Below are positions 55,163 to 63,101 of a stretch of 64,000 bases of DNA, in pieces; position 1 is the first letter of the stretch; each line of letters opens with the position of its first letter. Origin of the DNA: Listeria booriae (lineage in GTDB: Bacteria > Bacillota > Bacilli > Lactobacillales > Listeriaceae); NCBI RefSeq assembly GCF_000766865.1, contig NZ_JNFA01000028.1, positions 62,001 to 126,000 of the forward strand, in the 5' to 3' direction. Position numbers and translations under genes: made by a program. The notes beneath the pieces were generated by a model that worked only from the letters and a program-made list of their open reading frames with translations, ran no database searches and was not told the origin of the DNA.

Positions 55163-55603
55163 ATGAAAAAAATACTGACAGCGATAAGTATAGCGGCACT
55201 TTTTGGGTTAGCATTAGCTGGTTGTGGCAAAGAAGATACCGATATCAACAAAGCATTGGGAAGCGAAGAAATGACTGTAACACCAACAAAGATTACTCGA
55301 GAAAAAGCAGCGACAGATCGCAAGAATATTTTAAAAATCGCCGTAAAAGTGAAAAATAACTCCAAAACAGAAATAGGCATCGGTGCCGGTAATTTTCGAA
55401 TAAAAGATGACAATAGGAAAGTATACGACAGCTATGGCATGAAGAAAGATAGTCTAGGTCAAGTCGTAGCGCCAGGAGAAACGATTACTGGAAATATCTA
55501 TTTTGAGGTTCCGGCGATTTTAGAAAAAGTTTGGTTGGAATACGATGTGTCTATGGACCGAGAGCCAGCAGCAGAATGGTTGTTAGCATTTCCTACTAAA
55601 TAG
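55163..55603 (+). CDS. Small lipoprotein, DUF4352/telokin-like
   Basis: 146 residues. A lipoprotein signal ends in LALAGC (Cys about 21). The mature part is one immunoglobulin-like beta-sandwich: VTPTKITREKA, ILKIAVKVKNNSKTEIGIG, FRIKDDNRKVYDSYG, VVAPGETITGNIYFEVP, the pattern of DUF4352. Its gene ends 16 nt before the first polysaccharide gene, with no terminator between, so it belongs to the same operon. A role in surface assembly is an inference. Confidence 0.78.
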   Translation: MKKILTAISIAALFGLALAGCGKEDTDINKALGSEEMTVTPTKITREKAATDRKNILKIAVKVKNNSKTEIGIGAGNFRIKDDNRKVYDSYGMKKDSLGQVVAPGETITGNIYFEVPAILEKVWLEYDVSMDREPAAEWLLAFPTK

Positions 55604-55619
55604 GTAAGGAGGAGACAGT

Positions 55620-56267
55620 ATGTTTTACTCATCAGAAAAAAGAAAGAGCGTCTACGTCAATGGCACAAAAGAGTACAGATACCGCGTACTTGATATTAGC
55701 GTTTCTCTGCTCGCCCTACTGATTAGCGCACCAGTCCTACTAATCATTATGTTACTCATCAAAATAAGCGACATTAAAGCACCGGTTTTCTTCAAACAAA
55801 AGCGAATCGGATTGGATGGAGTATCTTTTGAGATGTATAAATTCCGTTCCATGGTCGTCGGTGCTGAAAAATTAAAAGCGGCACTACTCGAACGAAACGA
55901 AGTGGAAGGCTTGATGTTTAAGATAAACGACGATCCACGTATCACGAGAATTGGCAAAGTTCTAAGAAAAACGAGCTTAGACGAATTCCCGCAACTTCTC
56001 AATGTTTTGCAAGGACACATGAGCATTGTCGGACCGCGCCCGCCGTTACCCGAAGAAGTGGAAGAATATACGAGTTATGATAAGCTACGTCTACTCGTCA
56101 AACCAGGATGTACTGGACTTTGGCAAGTAAGTGGTCGTAATAAATTGAGCTTTCAAGACATGGTCGAATTGGATTTATACTACATTCGCCACCGATCCAT
56201 CCGATTTAATTGCCTCATTTTGATGAAAACTTGGAGAGAATTGACTGGAAAAGGAAGTGGAGTCTAA
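55620..56267 (+). CDS. Initiating phosphoglycosyltransferase (bacterial sugar transferase, CpsE/WbaP type)
   Basis: 215 residues: one N-terminal membrane helix (about 25-48), then the cytoplasmic catalytic domain with FKQKRIGLDGVSFEMYKFRSM, LRKTSLDEFPQLLNVLQGHMSIVGPRPP in part and the C-terminal GCTGLWQVSGRN. These monotopic enzymes move a sugar-1-phosphate (Glc, Gal or GalNAc) onto undecaprenyl phosphate and start repeat-unit synthesis. AAGGAGGAG precedes the ATG. Its last codons repeat, almost base for base, the sequence just before the next gene. Confidence 0.9.
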   Translation: MFYSSEKRKSVYVNGTKEYRYRVLDISVSLLALLISAPVLLIIMLLIKISDIKAPVFFKQKRIGLDGVSFEMYKFRSMVVGAEKLKAALLERNEVEGLMFKINDDPRITRIGKVLRKTSLDEFPQLLNVLQGHMSIVGPRPPLPEEVEEYTSYDKLRLLVKPGCTGLWQVSGRNKLSFQDMVELDLYYIRHRSIRFNCLILMKTWRELTGKGSGV

Positions 56268-56388
56268 AGGGCTAAACCCGTTTCAAAAGTGCCCATAATT
56301 TGGGCAAAATAAAATGGCATGCGCGATCTAAATATCATAAAATAAAAGTATAGCAAAGATAATATTACGAGAAAAGGAAGTGGTGTCT
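56248..56388 (+). repeat. 18-bp direct repeats flanking regulatory element B
   Basis: GAAAAGGAAGTGG(A/T)GTCT occurs at 56248-56265, the end of the sugar transferase gene, and at 56371-56388, where it is the ribosome binding site of the next gene. One mismatch, period 123 bp. Element B lies between them. Confidence 0.75.
56279..56351. promoter_or_regulatory. Shared 73-bp regulatory element, copy B
   Basis: Contains a perfect dyad TGCCCA-TAATT-TGGGCA (56290-56306) and the conserved AT-rich tail TATCATAAAATAAAAGTAT (56333-56351), 38 nt before the WecG/TagA-like gene. No good -35 is present, which fits an activator-dependent promoter. See copy A at 51415-51487. Confidence 0.75.
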
Positions 56389-56389
56389 C

Positions 56390-57142
56390 ATGGAAAAACG
56401 CATTCAATTTTTAGAGGCGAACCTTGACAGATATAACTTTCATGAAACCATTGCAAAAATTGAAACCTACATTGCATTGAGAAAACCAATACATCATACA
56501 GGTGTTAATGCAGATAAAATAAACATGATGAAGACAAATCCTAAGTTCAAGAAAATTATCAATGAGGCAGCTCTAATCAACCCAGACGGTATGTCGGTTG
56601 TACTGGCTGCACAAGTATGCAAACAGCCGAAATTAGAACGCGTCGCTGGCATCGATGTGATGACTCGACTTCTAGAAATTGCAGCTAAGAAAGGGTACCG
56701 CGTGTATTTTTTAGGAACGAGCGAGCCGATTTTAAAGAAAATGATTGACCGGATTACAACGGACTACCCAACATTGCCAATTGCAGGTTATCATCATGGC
56801 TATTTTAAAGCGACAGAAGAAGTTGAAATCGTTGAGAATATTCGAAAAAATAAAGCTGATTTACTTTTTATAGCACTCCCAAGTCCGCAAAAAGAATATT
56901 TCGTAGACTCATATATGGAGGCGATGAATGTGCCGGTTTCCATCGGTGTGGGCGGCAGCTTCGACGTTATCGCTGGAGAAATCAAACGAGCGCCGAAATG
57001 GATGCAAGCACTCAGTTTGGAGTGGCTGTTCCGGATGATGCAAGAACCGAGACGACTAGCCAAAAGGTACTTGGTAGGTAATCTGATATTCCTGAACCAC
57101 GTGATACGCGAGAAAAGAAAACAGATTTTGGAAAAGAGATGA
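56390..57142 (+). CDS. WecG/TagA/CpsF family glycosyltransferase (GT26)
   Basis: 250 residues covering the whole GT26 domain: HHTGVNADKINMM (the catalytic Asp region), LINPDGMSVVLA, RVAGIDVMTRLLE, YRVYFLGTSEP and SIGVGGSFDVIAGEIKRAPKWMQ. TagA-type enzymes add ManNAc to lipid-linked GlcNAc; others add ManNAcA or glucose, so this is probably the second sugar of the repeat unit. AAGGAAG is the ribosome binding site. The basic, amphipathic C-terminus fits the membrane-binding tail of TagA. Confidence 0.88.
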   Translation: MEKRIQFLEANLDRYNFHETIAKIETYIALRKPIHHTGVNADKINMMKTNPKFKKIINEAALINPDGMSVVLAAQVCKQPKLERVAGIDVMTRLLEIAAKKGYRVYFLGTSEPILKKMIDRITTDYPTLPIAGYHHGYFKATEEVEIVENIRKNKADLLFIALPSPQKEYFVDSYMEAMNVPVSIGVGGSFDVIAGEIKRAPKWMQALSLEWLFRMMQEPRRLAKRYLVGNLIFLNHVIREKRKQILEKR

Positions 57143-57146
57143 TAGC

Positions 57147-58187
57147 ATGAGAATTTTAATGTTTGGACCTGACCATGAGACGAAAGGTGGTATTGCCACT
57201 GTTATCGCCAACTTTAAAAGTCATTTTAAATCCAGCAGAAACGCCATGTTCTACCTAGAAAGTTGGAAGGAAGGCAGTTTATTCAGACGTACAATGTACT
57301 CGATACGTGGATTAGCCTATCTGCCATTTTATATTAAAAAAAAGAACATCGATGTAGTGCATATTCATATGGCACAAGATGGTAGCTATTTCCGAAAAGC
57401 ACTGGCAACAAGTATTGCAAAGCGCAGTGGGGCGAAGGTTTTGCTTCATATTCATGGCTCGCACTTCGATCAATATCACCAAGAAAGCCGGCCCGGACTG
57501 CAAAAACATCTGCTAAAAACACTCAGATGCGCGGATAAAATTATCGTGCTAAACGATGAAGTTCAAACTTATTTTGCAAAATTCGGTATCACAACCGAAA
57601 TCATACACAACGCAGTACCAATCCCAACTTCTAATTCTAACCCAGTAAAGCGAACGCAAATCAGCTGTTTTGGACAACTCGGTGAGCGAAAAGGGACGTA
57701 CGACATTCTAGCAATCGCAGAACCACTTCAAAAAAAATATCCGGATATCATGCTTTATTTATACGGTGATGGTGATACAAAACAAGCCGCAGAAATCATT
57801 AGAAAGCAACAATTAAAAAATGTGCAGCTAGGCGGATGGATTACAGCAAGCGAGAAAGAAGCAGCCATGAAAAAGACGATGATTCATATTTTACCATCCT
57901 ACCAAGAAGGTTTACCAATGGCGATTTTAGAAACAATGGCGTGTGGTATTCCGAATATTAGTACGTACGTTGGCGGGATTCCAAGTGTCATCGAATCCGG
58001 AAAAGATGGGTTGTTGATTCAGCCTGGAGACAAAGATGAACTGCTGGCGTCAATCATGGAACTCATCGATCGGGAATCGGAACGAGAAACAATGGGTGAG
58101 GCGGCTGCCAAGAAAATGAAGCAACACTTTTCAATCACCGCTTACAATGCCAAATGGAATGAAATCTACTCAGAATGGAATGAGTAA
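57147..58187 (+). CDS. Family 4 glycosyltransferase
   Basis: 346 residues, GT-B fold. The N-terminal half has FGPDHETKGGIATVIANF and VVHIHMAQDGSY; the C-terminal half has the GT4 motif ILPSYQEGLPMAILETMACGIPNI in part, with the E-x7-E pair. It begins 4 nt after the previous stop. A retaining transferase; donor and acceptor unknown. Confidence 0.88.
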   Translation: MRILMFGPDHETKGGIATVIANFKSHFKSSRNAMFYLESWKEGSLFRRTMYSIRGLAYLPFYIKKKNIDVVHIHMAQDGSYFRKALATSIAKRSGAKVLLHIHGSHFDQYHQESRPGLQKHLLKTLRCADKIIVLNDEVQTYFAKFGITTEIIHNAVPIPTSNSNPVKRTQISCFGQLGERKGTYDILAIAEPLQKKYPDIMLYLYGDGDTKQAAEIIRKQQLKNVQLGGWITASEKEAAMKKTMIHILPSYQEGLPMAILETMACGIPNISTYVGGIPSVIESGKDGLLIQPGDKDELLASIMELIDRESERETMGEAAAKKMKQHFSITAYNAKWNEIYSEWNE

Positions 58188-58190
58188 GGC

Positions 58191-59450
58191 ATGCCTAATA
58201 AAATCAGAAAAGAAAACACGAAACTAGCTAGCATTCTATTTTTCACATTTATAACGCTGATATTATTTTCCCCAGTTTTTGAAAAAATGCCCTTTTTAGC
58301 GGCTTTAAATATAGATAATATGTTGACATTTCTATGTTTTATCGGGATTATCTTGTTTCAACTAAAACAACCTAAAGCGCTTATGACGCAAGAATATCTG
58401 GTGATAGCGCTCCTCTTGATTATTATTGTCCTCGGTTTATTCGGTAATCGGGTTGCTAATGTTTATGGCTGGACTTTTATAGTTCTGGATATCTGGAGTA
58501 TTTGCAAATGCTTTATTGCTTATTTCTTCGGACGACTCGCATTTCGACCAGGATTTTTCTCCTCACAAATTAATGGTTTGGTTCTGTACAGTAAATGGGT
58601 CATTGGGGTTTTGTTTCTGCTCTTACTTGTTAACTTAGTATATCCAATCTGGCCCTCGACGGAAATTAGAATGGGGATTAAGACACAGTACCTCATTTTC
58701 CCCCACGCTACGTATTTAAGTGCCACTGTATTTTTCTGCATGTTATTCCTCGGATTAAAAAATGTGCGTTATCATATTCCGTTCCTCGCGATGGGAGGAA
58801 TCTTGATTTTCTTTGCTGCTCGAAATAAAGGTTTGATTTTTATCGGGATTTATTTCTTCATGTTATTATTTCAGCATTATGCCAAGAAAAAAAGCTTCAA
58901 AATTAGTTATTTGATTTTACCAGTGATCACGTTGATCGCAAGTTTTTGGGAGATTATTGATACACGTTTATTGTCTTCTACGACATCTGCCCGGAGCTTA
59001 TTATACCAAGCTGCTTTCAAAATAGCGGATATGTATGCTCCATTTGGCGCGGGATTTGCTTCGTTTGGATCAGGCAGTTCGGTGAAGAATTACTCGCATC
59101 TTTACGATAAATTTCGATTTTATGAGTATTATGGCTTTACGAGAGAGAATCCGCAGTATTTAAATGACAGTTTCATTGCGATGTTTATTGCGCAATTTGG
59201 CTATATTGGGACGGCTTGTTTTGCTTTAATACTTTTGATATTTTTACTCATGATTAATCGGCGTTCAGGTAGGATACAGGCATTTACGTTGGTACTATTC
59301 CTCTACGCGGTGACCTCATTGTTTACAGAACTCTATTTAACGACAAGTCTCGGCATTATCACCTTTTTTCTCATCGGGATTGCTTTTGGAGATGAAAAAG
59401 AAAAGCCGCGACTAAGAAAGGATGACTTATGGAAGAAACCATTACACTAA
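58191..59450 (+). CDS. Wzy-like polysaccharide polymerase (O-antigen ligase/polymerase family)
   Basis: 419 residues, with about ten to twelve membrane segments and a large extracytoplasmic loop around residues 265-330 (ADMYAPFGAGFASFGSG, HLYDKFRFYEYYG). This topology and its place between a transferase and wzz identify it as the polymerase that joins repeat units outside the membrane. Sequence conservation in this family is low, so the call rests on topology and context. It overlaps the next gene by 22 nt. Confidence 0.75.
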   Translation: MPNKIRKENTKLASILFFTFITLILFSPVFEKMPFLAALNIDNMLTFLCFIGIILFQLKQPKALMTQEYLVIALLLIIIVLGLFGNRVANVYGWTFIVLDIWSICKCFIAYFFGRLAFRPGFFSSQINGLVLYSKWVIGVLFLLLLVNLVYPIWPSTEIRMGIKTQYLIFPHATYLSATVFFCMLFLGLKNVRYHIPFLAMGGILIFFAARNKGLIFIGIYFFMLLFQHYAKKKSFKISYLILPVITLIASFWEIIDTRLLSSTTSARSLLYQAAFKIADMYAPFGAGFASFGSGSSVKNYSHLYDKFRFYEYYGFTRENPQYLNDSFIAMFIAQFGYIGTACFALILLIFLLMINRRSGRIQAFTLVLFLYAVTSLFTELYLTTSLGIITFFLIGIAFGDEKEKPRLRKDDLWKKPLH

Positions 59451-60151
59451 AAGAAATCATGGAAGTTTTGCGGAAAAATATATGGATTATGGTAGCAACT
59501 ATGTTACTCTTTGCCACTGTTGCGTTCGGATATTTGCAGTACTTTGTTTCTCCAAAATATGAGGCGGTGTCTCAAGTTCTGATTACGCAAAATGCCCAAA
59601 ATCAGAATTCAGCGGTTCAAAATTCAGAAATACAAGCGAATATTCAGATGGTCAACACGTATAGTGTCGTGATTAAAAGCCCGCGAATTTTAAAAAGTGC
59701 TGCTGCTGAATTTAGTCAGGATATGAGTGTGGAAAGTTTGGCAAATAAAGTATCGGTGGATAGCGTACAGAATTCCCAGGTTATCAATATTCATGCGGTT
59801 GATAGCCAGCCTGAGAATGCGGTTAAGATAGCAAAAATCGTGACGCAGAGCTTTTTAAAAGAAACCCCTGGCATGATGAAAGTATCCAATGTCGAATTAT
59901 TAGCAGATGCTTCTACGGCACAAAAAGTGAGCCCTAACATGAAAATAGGCGTATTAGCTGGGATGTTCGGGGGCTTGGTTATCGGTATTGTTATCGCGTT
60001 TGTGAGAAGAATGTTTGATGACCGGTTTAAGAAAGAAGAAGAGATTGTAGTGAGACTTGGAGTCCCCGTTATTGGAACAATTGGCAATATAACAGCTAGC
60101 GAGGAAAATGGCGAAGGGCAAACATTGAAACGGAGGCGAATGAAAAAATGA
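59429..60151 (+). CDS. Wzz-family chain-length protein / BY-kinase adaptor (CpsC, YwqC type)
   Basis: 240 residues. Two membrane segments (about 20-40 and 172-192) enclose an extracellular Wzz domain starting at EAVSQVLITQNAQNQNS. Gram-positive bacteria split chain-length sensor and kinase into separate proteins, as here with the next gene. The cytoplasmic tail after residue 192 is the kinase-activating segment (RRMFDDRFKKEEEIVVRLGVPVIG in part). Overlap of 4 nt with the kinase gene. Confidence 0.88.
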   Translation: MEETITLKEIMEVLRKNIWIMVATMLLFATVAFGYLQYFVSPKYEAVSQVLITQNAQNQNSAVQNSEIQANIQMVNTYSVVIKSPRILKSAAAEFSQDMSVESLANKVSVDSVQNSQVINIHAVDSQPENAVKIAKIVTQSFLKETPGMMKVSNVELLADASTAQKVSPNMKIGVLAGMFGGLVIGIVIAFVRRMFDDRFKKEEEIVVRLGVPVIGTIGNITASEENGEGQTLKRRRMKK

Positions 60152-60843
60152 TGCGACGTAAAGTAAAAAAAGTGCAGCGAGATGATCGTAAATTAATTGT
60201 GCAAAATAAGCCATTATCTCCTTTATCGGAACAGTTTCGGATGTTGGTAGAAAATATAGAACTCATGAGTATTGATAAGAAAATAAAATCGTTACTAGTT
60301 ACTTCGGCAGATCCTAGTTCTGGAAAATCCCTTATTTCGAGTAATCTTGCCATTGCCTTTGCACAAAAAGGGAAGAAAACTTTATTGGTGGATGCAGATT
60401 TACGAAAGCCTACGATTCAAAAATATTTTCGGAACGGTGTTAATTTAGGATTGATGGGATTAATCAAAAAGGAATCAGACTTGCATGGGGCTATTTTTGA
60501 AAGTGAGAGTCCAAATTTATTTATTTTGCAAACGGGTATCATTCCGATAAATCCGGCTTCGATTTTGGCGTCGGATCGTTTGAAGGAGATTTTTGCGGAG
60601 TTGGAAGCAGCGTTTGATTATATTATTGTGGATACACCGCCGATTTTGGCAGTTGCGGATGCACAGGTGTTATCTGGGATGACGGATGCTTCGCTGCTCG
60701 TTATTCGTAATGATTATACGGTGACGGAGCGGGCTCGTAAGGCAAGTCAACGTTTGGAACAGAGCTCACGTTTGTTCTTGGGGGCTGTTTTTAATAATCA
60801 GAAACAGAAGGAAGATCATTATTATTATAAGGAGCGAAATTAA
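60148..60843 (+). CDS. BY-kinase of polysaccharide synthesis (CpsD/CapB/YwqD type)
   Basis: 231 residues. Walker A in SADPSSGKSLISSNLA near residue 57, Walker A' LLVDADLRKPTI near 80 and Walker B YIIVDTPPILAVAD near 158. The C-terminus ends in HYYYKERN, a short tyrosine cluster that is the usual autophosphorylation site. The phosphorylation cycle controls polymer length and export. No CpsB/YwqE phosphatase gene is in the window. Confidence 0.9.
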   Translation: MMRRKVKKVQRDDRKLIVQNKPLSPLSEQFRMLVENIELMSIDKKIKSLLVTSADPSSGKSLISSNLAIAFAQKGKKTLLVDADLRKPTIQKYFRNGVNLGLMGLIKKESDLHGAIFESESPNLFILQTGIIPINPASILASDRLKEIFAELEAAFDYIIVDTPPILAVADAQVLSGMTDASLLVIRNDYTVTERARKASQRLEQSSRLFLGAVFNNQKQKEDHYYYKERN

Positions 60844-60845
60844 GG

Positions 60846-61760
60846 ATGCTGGGTCTTGTAAGTGTTGTAATACCAACATGTCGTCGTGCTGATACATTGA
60901 AACGGGCGATGGACAGTGTCTTGTGCCAAACGTATAAAACCATCGAAATTTGTGTCGTTATTGACGGTTTTGATGAGGAGACGCGTCAATTGGTTATGCG
61001 ATATATAGAGGCTGGTAAACCAGTACGATACGTTCAAACTACCGGTATTGGTGGAAGTGCTGCGCGAAATTTGGGAGTTCAAATGGCTCAAGGGGAATGG
61101 ATTGCTTTTTTAGATGATGACGATGAGTTTTTGCCTACAAAGTTAGAGAAACAGCTTGGACTTTTGGGATTCGATTCTGAGAAACGGCATTTGGCTTTCA
61201 CTTCTGTTTTGACTTATAAACCGAATAAGGAGCGAGATACGTACGTGCTTCCATATATGAATTGGGAGGAAATGACATGCTCTGTGGGGGAATACTTGTT
61301 TTGCCGTAAAGGGAGATGGACGATTGGGTTTATGCAGACATCGACACTTTTGATTCCGCGAAAAATTTTGTTGGAAATACCATTTACAGATGGGTTGAAA
61401 AAGCATCAAGACTGGGATTTGTTGCTTCGGATGGAGGCTGCTGGGATTGAGATTCGTCATTTGGAAAGTCCGGAAACGATTTATCATCAACACGATATGA
61501 CGGCTAAACATGTCGGACAGCAAAATGCGTGGCGATTTTCAGAGGAATGGATGCAGACGGTGCCACTCAGTCGAAATGCTCAGGATGCTTTCTTGTTGTC
61601 TATCGTAAATCGAGGAATTGCAACGGATCGAATGATGACAAGTTGGGAGCGTCAGAAGGAGTTAGGAAGACGATTTTTGAAGGTACGTTGGGGTGTGAAA
61701 GAGGCAGGAAGTTATGTGTATATGGCTGGCCTTAATATGGTGCGATCGTATTTAAAATAG
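60846..61760 (+). CDS. Family 2 glycosyltransferase
   Basis: 304 residues. GT-A fold: VSVVIPTCRRADTLKRAMDSV, GIGGSAARNLGVQMA and the metal-binding DDDDE (AFLDDDDEFLPTKLE). KKHQDWDLLLRME is the acceptor-side motif common in this family. Inverting transferase, donor unknown. AAGGAG lies 11 bases before the ATG. Confidence 0.88.
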   Translation: MLGLVSVVIPTCRRADTLKRAMDSVLCQTYKTIEICVVIDGFDEETRQLVMRYIEAGKPVRYVQTTGIGGSAARNLGVQMAQGEWIAFLDDDDEFLPTKLEKQLGLLGFDSEKRHLAFTSVLTYKPNKERDTYVLPYMNWEEMTCSVGEYLFCRKGRWTIGFMQTSTLLIPRKILLEIPFTDGLKKHQDWDLLLRMEAAGIEIRHLESPETIYHQHDMTAKHVGQQNAWRFSEEWMQTVPLSRNAQDAFLLSIVNRGIATDRMMTSWERQKELGRRFLKVRWGVKEAGSYVYMAGLNMVRSYLK

Positions 61761-61778
61761 AAGTGAGGATGATATGAT

Positions 61779-63101
61779 ATGAGAATTGCAGTAGCTGGGA
61801 CGGGATATGTTGGATTGGTGACTGGAACTTGCTTGGCTGTGGTCGGTCATTCTGTGGTGTGCGTGGATAAAGATGCGGCAAAAGTGGCAAGGCTACAACG
61901 CGGCGAGTCACCGATTTATGAGCCGGGTTTGGAGGACGCGATGGCTGTGGCGCAAAGAGCTAATCGATTGGCATTTACGCTCGATTATGAGGAAGCTTAT
62001 GGCGACGCTGATGTGATTATTATAGGAGTTGCGACGCCTGAGAATACAGATGGATCTGCGAATTTACAAGCACTATACGGTGTTTGTAAGGAGATTGTTG
62101 CGTCGATTACGAAACCAACATTGGTTGTGGTGAAATCAACGGTTCCGGTAGGTACGAATGATAAGTTGGCGGCTTATATGGACACTCTGCTTGGCAGACA
62201 GCGCCGTGGATGGATAGATGTTGCCTCCAACCCAGAATTCTTATCACAGGGAACGGCATTACGAGATACGCGTCAGGCTGAACGGATTGTGATTGGAACA
62301 GAAACAGAAGCAGCGGCAGCAATTTTATCTGAGCTGTATGCACCTTTTGGGCAGCCGATTTTGATGATGAATCGCCGTAGCGCAGAGATGGTGAAGTATG
62401 CTTCCAATGATTTTTTAGCGCTTAAAATTTCGTTTGTCAATGATATTGCGAATTTGTGCGAGGTTGTGGGTGCGGATATTGAAGAAGTGACGCGTGGTAT
62501 GGGTGCAGATTCGCGGATTGGTAGCCAATTTTTATCACCTGGAATTGGATACGGGGGTTCATGCTTCCCGAAAGATACGAAGGCTTTGCATTGGTTAGCA
62601 GAAGAGGAAGGCTATACTTTAAAAACGGTACGTGCTGCAATTGATGTCAATGAGAAGCAACGTTTTAAGTTGATACAAGCGGCTCGCAAGGACATGGCTC
62701 AATTTGCTGGGAAAAAAATTGCGATACTTGGTGCTACGTTTAAACCAGGAACAGACGATTTACGTGAGGCTCCATCGATTCCGAATATTAACTTGTTGCT
62801 GAATGAAGGCGCGGATGTGCATGTGTATGATCCAGTCGGCTTACCTAACTTAGCTAAAGTTTTTGGAACGGATATCACATATGGAGATTCGATGGCTGAT
62901 GTGTTGGAATCTGCAGATGCTTGTTTTATTTTTACAGAATGGGCGGAATTTAAAGAGATGGACTTGAGTCTTTTTGAAAAAATGCGAGATGCACGTGTGT
63001 ATGATGGCCGTAATTGCTTTGCACTAGAAGACGTAGATAAAGCTGGGTTTGCATATTACTCGATTGGTCGCCAAAAAATAGGAGGTTCTGTTTTTGCCTA
63101 G
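61779..63101 (+). CDS. ugd: UDP-glucose 6-dehydrogenase
   Basis: 440 residues. The NAD-binding Rossmann motif GTGYVGLVTG opens the protein, followed by SPIYEPGLED and the catalytic-cysteine motif YGGSCFPKDTKAL near residue 258, and LGATFKPGTDDLREAPS in the C-terminal domain. It oxidises UDP-glucose to UDP-glucuronate, so the polymer is predicted to contain glucuronic acid or a derived sugar and to be acidic. GDP-mannose dehydrogenase is less likely given the N-terminal motif. It overlaps the next gene by 8 nt. Confidence 0.9.
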   Translation: MRIAVAGTGYVGLVTGTCLAVVGHSVVCVDKDAAKVARLQRGESPIYEPGLEDAMAVAQRANRLAFTLDYEEAYGDADVIIIGVATPENTDGSANLQALYGVCKEIVASITKPTLVVVKSTVPVGTNDKLAAYMDTLLGRQRRGWIDVASNPEFLSQGTALRDTRQAERIVIGTETEAAAAILSELYAPFGQPILMMNRRSAEMVKYASNDFLALKISFVNDIANLCEVVGADIEEVTRGMGADSRIGSQFLSPGIGYGGSCFPKDTKALHWLAEEEGYTLKTVRAAIDVNEKQRFKLIQAARKDMAQFAGKKIAILGATFKPGTDDLREAPSIPNINLLLNEGADVHVYDPVGLPNLAKVFGTDITYGDSMADVLESADACFIFTEWAEFKEMDLSLFEKMRDARVYDGRNCFALEDVDKAGFAYYSIGRQKIGGSVFA

